From positions 1,798,001 to 1,862,000 of the forward strand of contig OZ244571.1 of NCBI GenBank assembly GCA_965217825.1: a stretch of 64,000 nucleotides of DNA, in the 5' to 3' direction. Shown piece by piece: positions 16,738 to 23,654 of the stretch. This DNA comes from VXNE01 sp965217825 (GTDB lineage Bacteria > Pseudomonadota > Gammaproteobacteria > Pseudomonadales > Azotimanducaceae). The stretch's first letter is position 1. Each line of letters begins with the position of its first letter. The position numbers were made by a program, and so were the translations under genes. A model generated the notes under the pieces. It was given only the letters and a program-made list of their open reading frames with translations, was not told where the DNA came from and searched no databases.

Positions 16738-17919
16738 GTGGAAAATCTGACGGTCTCGAGGGTGAAGTCGCTATCGAAACTAGGTCTTTACGGTGACGGA
16801 GGCACCCTCTATCTGGCTATCGCCAACGGCGGCTCGAAGTCGTGGGTGCAACGAATCACGATCAATGGCAAGCGTCACGACCTCGGCCTAGGCGGTCTTC
16901 CGGTCGTCTCTCTCGCCAAGGCGCGCGAGCGCGCTTTCGCCAACTGCGTAGCCATCGCGGATGGGCACGACCCGCTCGCGGAGAAGCGTCGCGCCAAGGT
17001 TCTGACCTTCCGACAGGCCGCCGAAGCGACGTTCAAGGCCAACCTCCCGCGTTGGCGGGACAACAAGACCGCCCGAAATTGGATGCAGGGCATGGAGAAG
17101 CGCGCTTTTCACGTCATCGGTGATCGGCGCGTAGATCGAATCAGACGGGAGGACGTGTTGCGCATCCTCACCCCGATCTGATCGGACAAGGCGGAGGTCG
17201 CCCGCAAGCTGCGCCAGCGCATCCGCGCGACGCTCCAATGGTGTCAGGCCCACGGCTACGTCGAGCACAACGCGGCCAGCGAGGCCATCGACGGCGCGCT
17301 TCCCAATATGCGGCGCAAGAACGCCCACCACCGGGCCTTGCCGAATCAGGAGGTCGGAGTCGCCCTCGAAGCTGTCGAGGGCCCCGTGTCCAACGACGCG
17401 GCGAAACTGTGTTTTCGCTTGCTCGTTCTGACCGCAGCGCGTAGCGGCGAGGCGAGAGGTGAGATGTGGGGCGAGGTCGATCTGCGCGCCCGCGAGTGGC
17501 GCATCCCCGCCGAGCTGATGAAGGCGCACGTGCAGCATTCGGTGCCCCTCAGCGGCGCGGCGATCCTTGTGCTGGAGCAAGCCCTCACGCTCCGCGACGG
17601 TTCGGACCTTGTTTTCCCGTCCCCGGTGAAACGCGCGAGGCCGCTTTCCGACATGACTCTAATGAAGGTCCTCCGCAGAGTCGGCCTCGCGCAGCGCACG
17701 ACAGTCCACGGCCTGCGGGCATCGTTCCGAACGTGGGCGAGCGAGTGCACGGACACAGATCACGCCGTGATGGAATTGTCCCTTGCGCATAGCGTAGGCT
17801 CTGCCGTCGAGCAGGCCTACGCACGGAGCGATCTGCTCGACAAACGACGGCGGCTCATGGACCAGTGGGCAGCCTTCGTCACGCGGGACACCGCCGAGGC
17901 GTCGCGGATTCGTGGATAG
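16738..17919 (+). pseudogene. Island tyrosine recombinase (P4-type integrase) with an in-frame stop
   Basis: The N-terminal part is the DUF4102 arm-binding domain (DGGTLYLAIANGGSKSWVQR, then HDLGLGGLPVVSLAKARERA). The protein continues to LRILTPI, meets TGA at 17179-17181, and resumes in the same frame as SDKAEVARKLRQRIRATLQW. Relatives have Trp here, so TGG to TGA is the simplest explanation. The catalytic domain is complete: Arg in TAARSGEARG, HGLRASFRTW, LAHSVG and Tyr in QAYARSD. A GTG at 16738 is the likeliest start; a TTG at 16684 is also in frame. With the stop unsuppressed, no full recombinase is made and the island is probably immobile unless helped in trans. Confidence 0.85.
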
Positions 17920-17933
17920 GGAGCGAAGGGACG

Positions 17934-18224
17934 ATGCGGAAAAAGTTGGCGGTAGACTATCGAGTGTCAGTTGCTCTGTGCCCGACAGAGTACGAGTCGA
18001 CAAAAGCAGTACATGTGGAGATCGAAGGACCGGAGGAGAGTACAGGGTTGCACTTGGGCTTCGTAATCCGCGAGGCGAGCCGGCTCGATCTTTGGAAGTT
18101 CCACTTCGTTGAGACGGACGATCAGGGGTTCTCTGGACTCTATGGTGGCAACCTCCGCGGATCAGACGAAAGGGAGGTCGCACTCATGGCGGCTACGGCC
18201 CTTGTGCGACGCCGGAGATCGTGA
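17934..18224 (+). CDS. Small hypothetical protein (island cargo)
   Basis: 96 residues from an ATG at 17934 with GAAGG a few bases upstream. MRKKLAVDYRVSVALCPTEY is followed by alternating strand-like segments (AVHVEIEGPEESTGLHLGFV) and ends with a basic helix (MAATALVRRRRS). It reads like a compact alpha/beta protein. No family recognised. Its stop overlaps the next start (GTGA), so it is the first gene of a three-gene cargo operon. Confidence 0.6.
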   Translation: MRKKLAVDYRVSVALCPTEYESTKAVHVEIEGPEESTGLHLGFVIREASRLDLWKFHFVETDDQGFSGLYGGNLRGSDEREVALMAATALVRRRRS

Positions 18225-18787
18225 ATATGGACGAAAGCACTACGCTATATGTTCGGGCGGTCCACTCTTTTGGCGGCGTTCGCATCCGCGACAGGGCAGA
18301 AGCAGAACAACATCTGCTCCGGGACGAGTGGCGCGTAGGGAGAGTTGCAAGTGTAGAAGAGAGAAGCTTGCAAAATTTCGTACGCCAGAAGTTCAGAGAA
18401 CTCAAAGCGGCACCAACACCACGGGAAGAGAATCACCCAGCATCTACCCAGTTCCATAGGGCAATCGCTGAAATTGCATCGAACCTTGACTGGCTCAATC
18501 CGTACCAGACCACGGAAGTGGAGGTTTTTGACAAACGAAGCTTCGACCAAGTGTTTCGTCCATTGAACGAGGACTACCATTTGTTTTTTGGTCTTTCCGC
18601 CAGAAGAGCCAAGGTGTACATGAACCTTCCTACCGGAGAAAGCGCCGACGACGTAACTATCGTCAGGGGCACGTGCATCTCCGCTCGACGAACGATCCGG
18701 CTAGGAGAGAAAGACCCGGGTGTGTACGTCTCCGTGATCTTGGTCTCGGAACGCGACAAGTGGGAACTACGGTATAAGGCGAAGTAA
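18221..18787 (+). CDS. Hypothetical protein (island cargo)
   Basis: 188 residues from the GTG at 18221 (an in-frame ATG at 18227 is an alternative), overlapping the preceding gene by four bases. Notable segments are LLRDEWRVGRVASVEERSLQ and RSFDQVFRPLNEDYHLFFGL, and a C-terminal strand-rich part (GVYVSVILVSERDKWELRY). No signal peptide, membrane helix or catalytic motif is seen. Function unknown; composition is lower in GC than core genes. Confidence 0.65.
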   Translation: MNMDESTTLYVRAVHSFGGVRIRDRAEAEQHLLRDEWRVGRVASVEERSLQNFVRQKFRELKAAPTPREENHPASTQFHRAIAEIASNLDWLNPYQTTEVEVFDKRSFDQVFRPLNEDYHLFFGLSARRAKVYMNLPTGESADDVTIVRGTCISARRTIRLGEKDPGVYVSVILVSERDKWELRYKAK

Positions 18788-18792
18788 CAAAG

Positions 18793-19200
18793 ATGAGCAA
18801 ACGGGACAGAAGGGGAAAGGCGTCGGACATCTTCGCGAAGTCCGATTTCCTGTTCGCGGAAAAGACAAGCTCCTTCGAGAAGGCCTTCCCAACGATTGCA
18901 TCTTTTCAAGTGCGCGTTGAAGAAGACGGGAGGGGCGTGGAACGGTGGAATCACGTCCGCCACTACGGGCGCAACCAGGTCGGCGAGTACCTGGATTGCT
19001 CAAATCCGCTCTGTTACGGCGGCGGTTTCCATCTCGGCAACATGGTGAGAACTATGGAATACAGCCGCACAACTCACGAGCAAGACACGTTCTTCTGCAA
19101 CGGGTACGAGGGATCGCCAAAGGGGAGAAAACGATACGGCCCGTGCATGAACTCTTTTAATGCGACCATCGACGTCGAATACAAGGAAGATGTGGAGTGA
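18793..19200 (+). CDS. Cysteine-containing hypothetical protein (island cargo)
   Basis: 135 residues, ATG five bases after the preceding stop. Four cysteines are spaced like a metal site: LDCSNPLCYGGGF (C-x4-C) and later FFCNGYEG...YGPCMNSF, so a zinc ribbon is likely. The N-terminus is basic (MSKRDRRGKASDIFAK). It completes the three-gene cargo operon. Family not recognised; a nucleic-acid-binding or regulatory role is possible but unproven. Confidence 0.65.
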   Translation: MSKRDRRGKASDIFAKSDFLFAEKTSSFEKAFPTIASFQVRVEEDGRGVERWNHVRHYGRNQVGEYLDCSNPLCYGGGFHLGNMVRTMEYSRTTHEQDTFFCNGYEGSPKGRKRYGPCMNSFNATIDVEYKEDVE

Positions 19201-19201
19201 G

Positions 19202-19351
19202 TTAGGCTCTCCTCACACGCGCGAACACGCGTTTGAGCCCCTTGGGATCACCCGTCACTCCTCGGTGGATTTTCTGAATCCGACCCCCACGCTGGCGGAA
19301 CTTGCGCAGATCAGCGCGGATGCGCGCGCGATCTGCCTCGCGCTCAGTCAT
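19202..19351 (-). CDS. Very small hypothetical protein, leftward
   Basis: A 49-residue ORF: MTEREADRARIRADLRKFRQ, then a basic segment RGGRIQKIHRGVTGDPKGLK and a short helix. Its ATG lies inside the last codons of the upstream leftward reading frame (ATGACTGA), a typical translational coupling. Codon third positions are GC-rich as expected. It converges with the cargo operon, whose last stop is two bases away. No family recognised. Confidence 0.45.
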   Translation of the reverse strand: MTEREADRARIRADLRKFRQRGGRIQKIHRGVTGDPKGLKRVFARVRRA

Positions 19352-19531
19352 CGGGTTTGACGATCACGCGAAACGGCCGGCAAAGTTCATGTGGCGCCTG
19401 CGGGACCTCGGGGTGTCCGTCCCACACGTGGCGTAGCGCGACCTTAATGGCCGGAAGGATGCGGAGTCGATGTCGCCCACGCTGACCGCCAGCAGGTCGC
19501 AGCCGGTAAGAGCACAGAATGGGATTGTCAA
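19344..19531 (-). pseudogene. Frameshifted remnant upstream of the 49-residue gene
   Basis: Two frames join into one plausible protein: LTIPFCALTGCDLLAVSVGD followed by IDSAS, then (one-base shift near 19460) PAIKVALRHVWDGHPEVPQA and PHELCRPFRVIVKPDD to a stop at 19344. High third-position GC switches frame at the same place. The 5' part of the gene is not recognisable. Family unknown. Confidence 0.35.
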
Positions 19532-20097
19532 GGAACACTCTGGACGCGTCGCCGCTATTGGAACAAATGTACCTGCACAGACGGCGTTTCCGCGCGTGGA
19601 AAGGGTTTAAGGATAGGGGTAAGTCGGGATCGCGCTCTACGCGCGCTCTGCGAGCGTCAGAGCACCGAGCACGCGTACAGCCATGCAAGACAGGTGATGA
19701 GCCAGTCCCGCGAGCCCTAGAACGATTCTCAAATCTTCCATGGGTCGATCTTGTACCTCGGGCTGTGGGAGAGCGTCAAGATACCTCCGGCGGTAGGAAA
19801 CCTATTGGCGTTCGCGCGTTCTCCGGGATCGGCTCCTAGTGCTCCGTCAAGCCCAAATCTACGGGTATCTGAGGTTCTTTTTGGCCCCTGGACTTCGTTG
19901 CTCCTCCTTGTGTGGGGCCTGCCACACGGCGTCGTCGCGCCTCGCCAGGAACCAAAAATCCCTCGCAGCTACACTCGCATTTTTAGACTTGACGGAGCAC
20001 TAGGTTGGTAGCTCATTGTTGGTCGGAACTATTGGTGGTTGACTTGTCTGACGGCATATGGCGTACTTTTGGACGCTCGTCGCGCTCGGCGAGAATT
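19532..20097. other. Non-coding stretch in the island
   Basis: Short ORFs occur in all frames but none has a ribosome-binding site or protein-like composition. I see no repeat. It is probably eroded mobile DNA. Confidence 0.3.
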
Positions 20098-20170
20098 TGG
20101 TGGAGCTGGAGAGAATCGAACTCTCGCGTTTGGGATTTGGAGTCGCAACGCGGCACACCAGCCCAGCCCC
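20098..20170 (-). ncRNA. tRNA-like sequence with a tmRNA-type acceptor arm
   Basis: Read on the minus strand, 73 bases begin GGGGCTG and end CAGCTCC-ACCA, which pair as a seven-base acceptor stem (one G-U). A perfect T-arm precedes the 3' strand (GAGAG-TTCGATT-CTCTC), a D-like GGC...GCC arm follows the 5' strand, and GCGTT/AACGC can form an anticodon-like stem, but its loop is far too large (about 16 bases). Acceptor and T-arm closely resemble the 3' end of tmRNA (ssrA). It may be a decayed attachment site from an ssrA-targeting element, or a tRNA-like relic. No normal anticodon can be assigned. Confidence 0.4.
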
Positions 20171-20176
20171 CATCTC

Positions 20177-20203
20177 GAAGCCCCCGCCTTGTGCGGGGGC
20201 TTC
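20177..20203 (+). terminator. Strong hairpin followed by CCCTTTT
   Basis: GAAGCCCCCGC and GCGGGGGCTTC pair perfectly around a CTTGT loop, followed by CCCTTTT on the plus strand. It looks like an intrinsic terminator for rightward transcription, although no rightward gene directly precedes it. Confidence 0.5.
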
Positions 20204-20461
20204 CCTTTTGGAGATATCGAAACACCCGCTAACGACAATTTCAAGGCGCACCAACGCAAGAGGTAGTATTTTCGATATTTCATAGACTTACAGTTCGAGT
20301 CGGTGCCACAGAAGATAGTCATATCTGTGGAGAACCTGTGGATATCTGGTGGTAATTCAGTGCAACACGTCGCCCGAGCCTGAAGGCCAAGCGCCACGCG
20401 ACAGCCGCAGGTTCAACCTTCGCTATCGCCCTCCCCGCCTCCTTTTTGTTCCGGTTCCCCA

Positions 20462-20554
20462 CTAGGGCCTTTTCTCGTCCATCAGTCGGTATAGCTGACT
20501 GCGGGAGAGTCCGATGACTATTTGAACTTCCGTTCGACGGAGCAGTTTGGTCAA
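20462..20554 (-). CDS. AlpA-like helix-turn-helix fragment
   Basis: A TTG start at 20554, coupled to the stop of the upstream gene (TTGA) and preceded by a perfect AAGGAGG, encodes 30 residues: LLRRTEVQIVIGLSRSQLYR then LMDEKRP and a stop. This is the DNA-binding helix-turn-helix of AlpA-type regulators, which control excision of P4-like islands. AlpA proteins are normally 60-70 residues, so the C-terminal half is missing. It may be a truncated regulator of the island. Confidence 0.5.
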   Translation of the reverse strand: MTKLLRRTEVQIVIGLSRSQLYRLMDEKRP

Positions 20555-21006
20555 GACATCGGCCTCCTTCGCCTGTTCAAGAATGCCTTTGTCGCTTCGC
20601 GGACCTCTGGTGGCGAGTCCTCAAGGTCTGATAGGAAGTCCTTGTTCTCCGCCACCGCCCGACGGATTGCCAGTGGTGCATCCTCAACCAATCGTTCTTC
20701 CTGTTCTTCAAGCCAATTCGCGGCCTCGCGGAGTTCGGGGCCAGTACCCGACGCCGGTGCGACAATCGAGACGCCGGTCGCGAATTGAGCCTCGAAACCG
20801 AGATGCTTCTCGATGAGTTCCGAGAGATACCGTCGGCGCGCTGCGGCCACTTCGTGTGGTGTGGGTTTGGAGTCTCCGGAGAACGGAACCCGTTGCTCGT
20901 CTACGATCAGACGCTCAGATACATATGCGTCAAGCAGGTCGACGATTCGCCTCGGCAACCGCACTGGGACTGCGATTTCGCTTGCCGGCAGTTTCTTTCG
21001 CCCCAC
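20551..21006 (-). CDS. Hypothetical protein with a ribbon-helix-helix-like N-terminus
   Basis: 151 residues. The N-terminus (EIAVPVRLPRRIVDLLDAYV) has the strand-helix pattern of ribbon-helix-helix DNA-binding domains; the C-terminal half is acidic and helical (ANWLEEQEERLVEDAPLAIR, then KDFLSDLEDSPPEVREATK). This resembles an antitoxin or relaxosome-accessory protein but no toxin is adjacent. It overlaps the AlpA-like gene by four bases. It lies about 170 bases from the right island boundary. Confidence 0.6.
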   Translation of the reverse strand: MGRKKLPASEIAVPVRLPRRIVDLLDAYVSERLIVDEQRVPFSGDSKPTPHEVAAARRRYLSELIEKHLGFEAQFATGVSIVAPASGTGPELREAANWLEEQEERLVEDAPLAIRRAVAENKDFLSDLEDSPPEVREATKAFLNRRRRPMS

Positions 21007-21175
21007 GGTGAAATCCTCAAATGGTTCGGTCTACGCGATTATACAGACTTACAAAGACAGTAAACAGTCTTCATATAGGGGTTTGTGACCCCTGCTGGTC
21101 GTGGTAAAAGCCACAGGTCGCGGCTGGGGAAACGCGTTGGGAAGGAAGCTAAAGAATCAACCTATTGGCAATAGC

Positions 21176-21192
21176 TCTCCGTCCCGGCACCA
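21176..21192 (+). other. attR: right copy of the 17-bp direct repeat
   Basis: An exact copy of the tRNA-Thr 3' end (TCTCCGTCCCGGCACCA), not part of any tRNA. Preceding bases differ from the tRNA. nadC ends nine bases further right, so this is the junction back to the ancestral chromosome. Confidence 0.85.
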
Positions 21193-21201
21193 GACTCCGC
21201 G

Positions 21202-22068
21202 TCAACTGAAACGCATCGAGAGATCGACCGGTTCGACGTGTTTCGTAATGTCGCCGACCGAGATGTAGTCGACCCCGCGACGCGCGATCGCGGCGACATC
21301 GTCGAGCCGGATCCCGCCGGAAACCTCGATCTTGACCCGACCATCGTTGCGGCGCACCGCCTCGGCCATCTGCGCGAGAGAGAAGTTGTCGAGCAGGACG
21401 ATATCGGGCGCTGCGCGAAGGGCTTCGCCGAGTTGGTTCATATCCTCCACTTCCACCTCCACAACGAGGTCCGGGCGGGCGCTTCGCGCGCGGCGCACCG
21501 CGACCGCGATACCGCCCGCCGCAGCGATGTGGTTTTCCTTGATCAGGTACGCGTCGAATAGCCCGGCGCGATGGTTGCGGACGCCCCCCACGGCCGCGGC
21601 GTACTTCTGCGCGGCCCGTAGGCCCGGGATGGTCTTGCGGGTGTCGAGAACCTGGGCCTTCGTTCCGGCGACGGCTCGCGCATAGGCGCGCGCGCGAGTG
21701 GCGGTCCCGGACAGGAATTGCGCGAAATTCAGGATCGTCCGCTCGGCTGTCAACAGGCTGCGCGCGGCACCTGAGAGTTTCATCAGCAGGCCGTCCGGCG
21801 TCAGGTCGGCACCGTCGTTCGCCATCTGATCGACGCAAATGTCGGCGTCGACCTGGCGGCAGGTTTCAACCACCCAGGCGGCGCCGCAAAACACACCCGG
21901 GGAGCGGGATATCACCACGGCGCGAGCGGACGCCTCGCGGCCCACGAGTTCCGCGGTAACGTCGCCGTCGCCCACGTCCTCCGCCAGGGCGGCGCGGACA
22001 TTTGCCGCGACGGTCGGCGGCGGCGGTGGGGGCGGCGGAGGAGGGGGGGCAAAAGCGTAGTGTTCCAT
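21202..22068 (-). CDS. nadC: Nicotinate-nucleotide pyrophosphorylase (quinolinate phosphoribosyltransferase)
   Basis: The enzyme converts quinolinate and PRPP to nicotinate mononucleotide, CO2 and PPi in de novo NAD synthesis. The 288-residue length and the motifs are typical: AERTILNFAQFLSGTATRAR, then LDTRKTIPGLRAAQKYAAAV, GGVRNHRAGLFDAYLIKENH, EVEVED and the C-terminal LEVSGGI-like IEVSGGIRLDDVAAIARRGV with DYISVGDITKH. The arginine and lysine residues that bind quinolinate are present. Odd feature: residues 8-18 are eleven prolines in a row, encoded by mixed CCN codons, absent from normal NadC. A later start would remove it but no good one precedes the conserved TVAANVRAALAEDVG. Divergent from ampD with overlapping 5' regions. 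Confidence 0.95.
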   Translation of the reverse strand: MEHYAFAPPPPPPPPPPPTVAANVRAALAEDVGDGDVTAELVGREASARAVVISRSPGVFCGAAWVVETCRQVDADICVDQMANDGADLTPDGLLMKLSGAARSLLTAERTILNFAQFLSGTATRARAYARAVAGTKAQVLDTRKTIPGLRAAQKYAAAVGGVRNHRAGLFDAYLIKENHIAAAGGIAVAVRRARSARPDLVVEVEVEDMNQLGEALRAAPDIVLLDNFSLAQMAEAVRRNDGRVKIEVSGGIRLDDVAAIARRGVDYISVGDITKHVEPVDLSMRFS

Positions 22069-22095
22069 GGGTTATCGCTTGCGTATGATCGCGCT

Positions 22096-22644
22096 GTGAT
22101 TGTAAGCCCCGATCATTGGTTGACGAAGGCCGAGCGCATGCCGTCGCCGAACCAGAACGCGCGTCTCGACCCGGAGAACATCAGCCTGGTCGTCGTCCAC
22201 GGTATTTCTCTGCCGCCGGCCGAATTCGGCACCGGCGCGGTTGCGCGGTTCTTTTGCAACACCCTGGACTGCTCCCGTGATCCGCGCCTGACCGACCTGG
22301 AAGGAGTGCGCGTCTCGGCGCACCTCTTCGTGAGTCGCAGGGGTGCGGTTACGCAGTTCGTCCCCTTTGATCGCCGCGCATGGCACGCCGGCGTCTCGCG
22401 CTACCGCGGCCGAACGGATTGCAACGACTTTTCCATCGGCATCGAGCTCGAGGGCACCGATGATTGCGGCTACGCGAACTGCCAATACGTCGTCCTCGCG
22501 CGCATCCTCGACACCTTGATCGCCCGCTATCCGCGCATGGACCGGAGCGCCGTGGTGGGCCACAACGAAGTCGCGCCGGCGCGCAAGACGGACCCCGGCC
22601 CGCATTTCGATTGGCGGCGGGTATACGGCGGCCTGTTTCGATGA
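22096..22644 (+). CDS. ampD: 1,6-anhydro-N-acetylmuramyl-L-alanine amidase
   Basis: AmpD is the cytosolic zinc amidase that removes the peptide from anhydromuropeptides during cell-wall recycling. The match is strong over the whole length: VVVHGISLPPAEFGTGAVAR, VSAHLFVSRRGAVTQFVPFD, RAWHAGVSRYRGRTDCNDFS, IGIELEGTDD, and the catalytic end GHNEVAPARKTDPGPHFDW. The zinc ligands (His in VVVHG, His in VVGHN, Asp in KTDPGP) are present. A GTG at 22096 gives the usual N-terminus (IVSPDHWLTKAERMPSPNQN); an upstream ATG at 22060 would overlap nadC. Its stop overlaps the next gene (ATGA), linking wall recycling with a sugar kinase. Confidence 0.93.
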   Translation: MIVSPDHWLTKAERMPSPNQNARLDPENISLVVVHGISLPPAEFGTGAVARFFCNTLDCSRDPRLTDLEGVRVSAHLFVSRRGAVTQFVPFDRRAWHAGVSRYRGRTDCNDFSIGIELEGTDDCGYANCQYVVLARILDTLIARYPRMDRSAVVGHNEVAPARKTDPGPHFDWRRVYGGLFR

Positions 22645-23561
22645 CGAGCTTGCGGATCGGGATAGATCTGGGCGGCACCAAGATCGAAGGCGTGCTGATG
22701 AATGCCGCCGGAGAAGTGGTGGATCGCAAGCGCAGGCCCGCGCCCCAGGGAGACTACGGGGCGACGTTGAGCGCGCTATGCGGGTTTGTCGGGGAACTGG
22801 ATGCGCGCGCGGGCCGCCCTTGTCCGGTGGGTATCGGCACGCCCGGCGCATGGGTGTCGCGGCGCCATGTCCTGAAGAACTGCAATTCGACGTGGCTGAA
22901 CGGACGGGCGTTGCTCGATGACCTGGTGGCCCGCCTGGGTCCCCGGGTGCGCATTGCCAACGACGCCAATTGCTTCGCGCTATCGGAGGCGCGCGACGGC
23001 GCGGGCCGGGGGGCAAACGTCGTGTTCGGCGTCATTCTCGGAACCGGCGTGGGCGGCGGCATCGTGATCGGCGGGAGCCTGTTGGAAGGCGCGAACGCGG
23101 TCGGCGGCGAATGGGGCCACACGCCGATGCCCTATCTCCACGGGGACTGGGTCATCGAGTCCCGCTTGCGGGAGTGCGAAGCGCGCCTTGCCAGTCGGAC
23201 CTGCTATTGCGGCCGGGTAGATTGCGTCGAAACCTGGCTCTCCGGCCCGGCGCTGGCTTTGACATACGAGCAACTCGAAGGCGTCGCGCGAAGTCCCGGC
23301 GAGATCGCGACGTTGGAGACGCCCGCCATGGAACTCTACTTCGCGATGCTCGCGCGGGCCCTGGCGCAGATCGTCAACATCATCGATCCGGATGTGGTCG
23401 TACTCGGCGGCGGCGTCTCCAACGTTGGGCGCATATACGAAAGGGTGCCGGAACTGATGCCCCGATACGGTTTCTCTCACGAAGGCGCGACGTTGCTCAG
23501 GCCCGCGGAGCTCGGCGACGCAAGCGGCGTACTCGGCGCGGCCCGGCTGCATACCCAATAA
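22641..23561 (+). CDS. ROK-family sugar kinase (N-acetylglucosamine/fructokinase type)
   Basis: 306 residues. The phosphate-binding loop IGIDLGGTKIEGVL opens the protein; later come NDANCFALSEA with the catalytic Asp region, GVILGTGVGGGIVIGG, the sugar-contacting EWGHTPMP, and the ROK zinc-binding motif CYCGRVDCVETWLSGPAL. These define ROK kinases of the Mak/NagK group; which hexose is used cannot be decided by eye. Coupling to ampD suggests N-acetylglucosamine or another recycled wall sugar. Translation starts at 22641, overlapping ampD by four bases. Confidence 0.88.
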   Translation: MTSLRIGIDLGGTKIEGVLMNAAGEVVDRKRRPAPQGDYGATLSALCGFVGELDARAGRPCPVGIGTPGAWVSRRHVLKNCNSTWLNGRALLDDLVARLGPRVRIANDANCFALSEARDGAGRGANVVFGVILGTGVGGGIVIGGSLLEGANAVGGEWGHTPMPYLHGDWVIESRLRECEARLASRTCYCGRVDCVETWLSGPALALTYEQLEGVARSPGEIATLETPAMELYFAMLARALAQIVNIIDPDVVVLGGGVSNVGRIYERVPELMPRYGFSHEGATLLRPAELGDASGVLGAARLHTQ

Positions 23562-23608
23562 CCGTGCGCCATCTGTGCGGGTGAACGGAGCGCTTGGCGT
23601 ACAGTCTA

Positions 23609-23614
23609 TATAAT
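23609..23614 (+). promoter_or_regulatory. Candidate -10 box before aceE
   Basis: A perfect TATAAT lies 41 bases upstream of the aceE ATG in otherwise GC-rich DNA. No convincing -35 hexamer is found at 17 bp, so the call rests on the -10 alone. Confidence 0.35.
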
Positions 23615-23654
23615 GCGCGCACAGGGGCTTACGCGCTGACCCGAGCGGATCGCG

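Larger units (their letters stand above)
16587..21192 (+). mobile_element. 4.6-kb genomic island integrated in tRNA-Thr(CGT)
   Basis: It is bounded by the 17-bp repeats at 16570-16586 and 21176-21192, and contains a tyrosine recombinase, three rightward hypothetical genes, several small leftward genes, a tRNA-like sequence and an AlpA-like fragment. Composition is lower in GC than the flanks. No replication or conjugation gene is visible, so it is a small, probably decayed, integrative element. Before integration, tRNA-Thr would have lain directly next to nadC. Confidence 0.8.

Noticed and set aside
17179..17181. TGA as a recoded tryptophan or selenocysteine codon
   Set aside because: Many intact genes here use TGA as stop and no selenocysteine hairpin or family precedent exists; a nonsense change is simpler.
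19751..20011. Plus-strand ORF in the island
   Set aside because: Weak composition, no Shine-Dalgarno, no motif.
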